From assembly GCA_001303665.1 (NCBI GenBank), contig LJUF01000165.1, positions 1-7,420 of the forward strand: DNA of 7,420 nucleotides, read 5' to 3'. Origin of the DNA: Phycisphaerae bacterium SM23_33. GTDB lineage: Bacteria; Planctomycetota; Phycisphaerae; SM23-33. Made by a program: the position numbers and the translations under genes. The notes beneath the pieces are model-generated. The model saw nothing but the letters and a program-made list of their open reading frames with translations, did no database searches and was not told the origin of the DNA. Of the stretch, positions 6,275-7,420 are shown piece by piece (positions within the stretch are counted from its first letter, which is position 1; each line of letters begins with the position of its first letter).

Positions 6275-6288
6275 CGTTCACGCAGGGC
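6263..6288. promoter_or_regulatory. 26-bp near-perfect palindrome over the infA -35 box (candidate operator)
   Basis: GCCCTGCGT (6263-6271) is the exact inverse of ACGCAGGGC (6280-6288), and the centre AACGTT (6273-6278) is also self-complementary. Twelve of the thirteen base pairs of the 26-bp palindrome match; only 6272/6279 fail. It covers the infA -35 box and is followed by no T-run that would make it a terminator for a neighbouring gene. A dimeric regulator site is the likeliest reading, and no known family is recognised. Confidence 0.5.
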
Positions 6289-6334
6289 CTTTCCGGGGCT
6301 TGGCGGCGGCCGGGCTTTTGCCGCCGGGCCACCG

Positions 6335-6363
6335 TTGACACGCCCGACCGCATCTCCGATCAT
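6335..6363 (+). promoter_or_regulatory. Predicted sigma70-like promoter of gatCA
   Basis: A perfect -35 box TTGACA (6335-6340) is followed after 17 bp by GATCAT (6358-6363; four of six consensus bases). Transcription would start near 6370, about 38 bases before the gatC ATG. The -10 box is the start of a heptamer repeat unit. Confidence 0.5.
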
Positions 6364-6378
6364 CGCCAATCACGAATC
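6351..6378 (+). repeat. Short heptanucleotide array in the gatC promoter and leader
   Basis: The 7-base units are CATCTCC at 6351 (weak), GATCATC at 6358, GCCAATC at 6365 and ACGAATC at 6372; the last three share the ending ATC. The unit at 6365, read on the minus strand as GATTGGC, is identical to bases 2050-2056 of the array upstream of the HEAT gene. Only three good units are present. Confidence 0.45.
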
Positions 6379-6407
6379 GAGGTCCCGGCGGGGAGGTGGA
6401 TTCGCCT

Positions 6408-6710
6408 ATGCCAGGCAAGCTGGACGAAAGGCTCATCCGTCACGTCGGCCGGCTGAGCCGGATCGAGCTGACCGACCAGCAGGTGGAGACCTTCGGCCGG
6501 CAGTTCGCCGACATCGTGGCGTACATGGACAAGCTGCAGGAGCTGAACACCGACGGCGTGGAGCCGATGGCCCACGCCCTGCCGGTGCAGAACGTGTTCG
6601 GCGCCGACCAGCCGGCCGAGTCGCTGCCGCCGGAGCGGGCCCTGGCCAACGCCCCCGACCGCGACGGCGATTTCTACAAGGTGCCCAAGGTCATCGGAGA
6701 CAGCCAGTGA
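6408..6710 (+). CDS. gatC: Glutamyl/aspartyl-tRNA amidotransferase subunit C
   Basis: GatC is the small subunit of the GatCAB amidotransferase, which converts Glu-tRNA(Gln) to Gln-tRNA(Gln), or Asp-tRNA(Asn) to Asn-tRNA(Asn). It wraps around GatA and GatB and stabilises the complex. The 100-residue product shows family features throughout: HVGRLSRIELTDQQVETFG (residues 12-30), IVAYMDKLQELNTDGVEPMAH (36-56), and the C-terminal ALANAPDRDGDFYKVPKVIG (78-97). The ATG at 6408 is chosen; GGGAGG (6391-6396) lies 11 bases upstream, a little far. An in-frame GTG at 6396 overlaps that binding site and is less likely. Its stop overlaps the gatA start by four bases, so the two are translationally coupled. 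Confidence 0.95.
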   Translation: MPGKLDERLIRHVGRLSRIELTDQQVETFGRQFADIVAYMDKLQELNTDGVEPMAHALPVQNVFGADQPAESLPPERALANAPDRDGDFYKVPKVIGDSQ

Positions 6711-7420
6711 GCGGCCCGCGGGACCTGTCGGCCTTGCAGCTGCGCGACGCGGTCGCCGCCGGCGCGGTCTCCGCCGCCGAGGCCGCCCGGGCCTACCTGG
6801 ACGCCATCGGCGCCCTGGAGCAAAAGCTGTGCGCCTTTAATGAGGTCTACGCCGACCGGGCGCTGGCCCAGGCCGAGGCCATCGACAGGCGGCGGGCCGC
6901 CGGCCAGGCCCTGGGCCCCCTGGCGGGCGTGCCGGTGGCCGTCAAGGACAACATCTGCACCTCCTTCGGCCGCACGACCTGCAGCTCGAAGATCCTGGCC
7001 GGCTTCCGGGCCCCGTACGACGCCGCCGTCATCCAAAAGCTGCTGGCGGCCGACGCCGTCATCCTGGGCAAGACCAACCTGGACGAGTTCGCCATGGGCT
7101 CCTCCACCGAGAACTCCGGCTTCAAGGTCACCCGCAACCCCTGGGACAGCTCGCGGGTGCCGGGGGGCTCCTCGGGCGGCTCGGCCGCGGCCACCGCGGC
7201 GCGGATGTGCGCGGTGGCGGTCGGCTCGGATACCGGCGGGTCGATCCGCCAGCCGGCGGCCTTCTGCGGGGTGGTGGGGCTCAAGCCTAGCTACGGCCGC
7301 GTCAGCCGATACGGGCTGGTCGCCTACGGCTCGTCGCTGGACCAGATCGGCCCGTTCGGGCGGGACGTGCCCGACGTGGCCATGCTGCTGAACGTCATCG
7401 CCGGTCCCGACCCGCGCGAC
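6707..7420 (+). CDS. gatA: Glutamyl/aspartyl-tRNA amidotransferase subunit A (3' end outside window)
   Basis: GatA is the amidase-signature subunit that hydrolyses glutamine and sends the ammonia to GatB. The first 238 residues are present, and the frame stays open to the last base; full GatA is about 480-490 residues. The catalytic Lys-cisSer-Ser triad is complete: Lys80 in VAVKDN, Ser155 in PGGSSGGSAAA (152-162), and nucleophile Ser179 in GSDTGGSIRQPAAF (173-186). Further conserved stretches are GKTNLDEFAMGSSTENS (121-137) and VVGLKPSYGRVSRYGLVAY (189-207). The start is the GTG at 6707, in the overlap GTGA with the gatC stop. No separate ribosome binding site is needed, since translation is probably coupled to gatC. 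gatB is not in view. With asnS also present, the complex most likely serves Gln-tRNA(Gln) formation. Confidence 0.96.
   Translation, partial: MSGPRDLSALQLRDAVAAGAVSAAEAARAYLDAIGALEQKLCAFNEVYADRALAQAEAIDRRRAAGQALGPLAGVPVAVKDNICTSFGRTTCSSKILAGFRAPYDAAVIQKLLAADAVILGKTNLDEFAMGSSTENSGFKVTRNPWDSSRVPGGSSGGSAAATAARMCAVAVGSDTGGSIRQPAAFCGVVGLKPSYGRVSRYGLVAYGSSLDQIGPFGRDVPDVAMLLNVIAGPDPRD

Noticed and set aside
6302..6325. GGCGGC/GCCGCC hairpin upstream of the gatC promoter
   Set aside because: A simple GC-rich stem with a 12-base loop, not placed after any gene that ends there.

Overview
The window is high-GC bacterial chromosome, densely packed and mostly housekeeping. The organism is probably a planctomycete, perhaps Phycisphaerae-like. 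That rests on the GC-rich composition, an infA standing alone, a gatC-gatA pair beside a class II AsnRS, a membrane-anchored HEAT protein and short heptamer repeats at gene borders. It is an inference, not a proof. No mobile element, CRISPR array, prophage or antibiotic-resistance gene was seen.

Layout from left to right. A small GIY-YIG nuclease lies directly behind a tRNA-Leu(CAG) on the minus strand, and both probably use one promoter. Next comes rpmB (bL28) on the plus strand with its own promoter. A minus-strand pair follows: a YkuD L,D-transpeptidase and, downstream of it, a 376-residue HEAT-repeat protein. Divergent from the transpeptidase, with back-to-back promoters, lies asnS. It is followed on the plus strand by a tandem-GNAT acetyltransferase and a small PHP-domain phosphoesterase. 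infA (IF-1) is convergent with the PHP gene. It is divergent from gatC, which overlaps gatA by four bases; gatA runs off the right edge.

The common theme is translation: a leucine tRNA, a ribosomal protein, an initiation factor, AsnRS and the C and A subunits of the tRNA amidotransferase. Because AsnRS can charge tRNA-Asn directly, the amidotransferase is most likely needed to make Gln-tRNA(Gln).

The most unusual feature is a set of degenerate heptanucleotide micro-arrays at gene borders. One supplies the last codons and the stop of rpmB. Related ones lie at both ends of the HEAT gene. Another overlaps the predicted -10 box of the gatC promoter. A 26-bp near-perfect palindrome covers the -35 box of infA, and the transpeptidase and asnS promoters appear to share the last base of their -35 boxes. 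Six sigma70-like promoters could be read by eye. They fit the chosen gene starts but are not experimentally supported.
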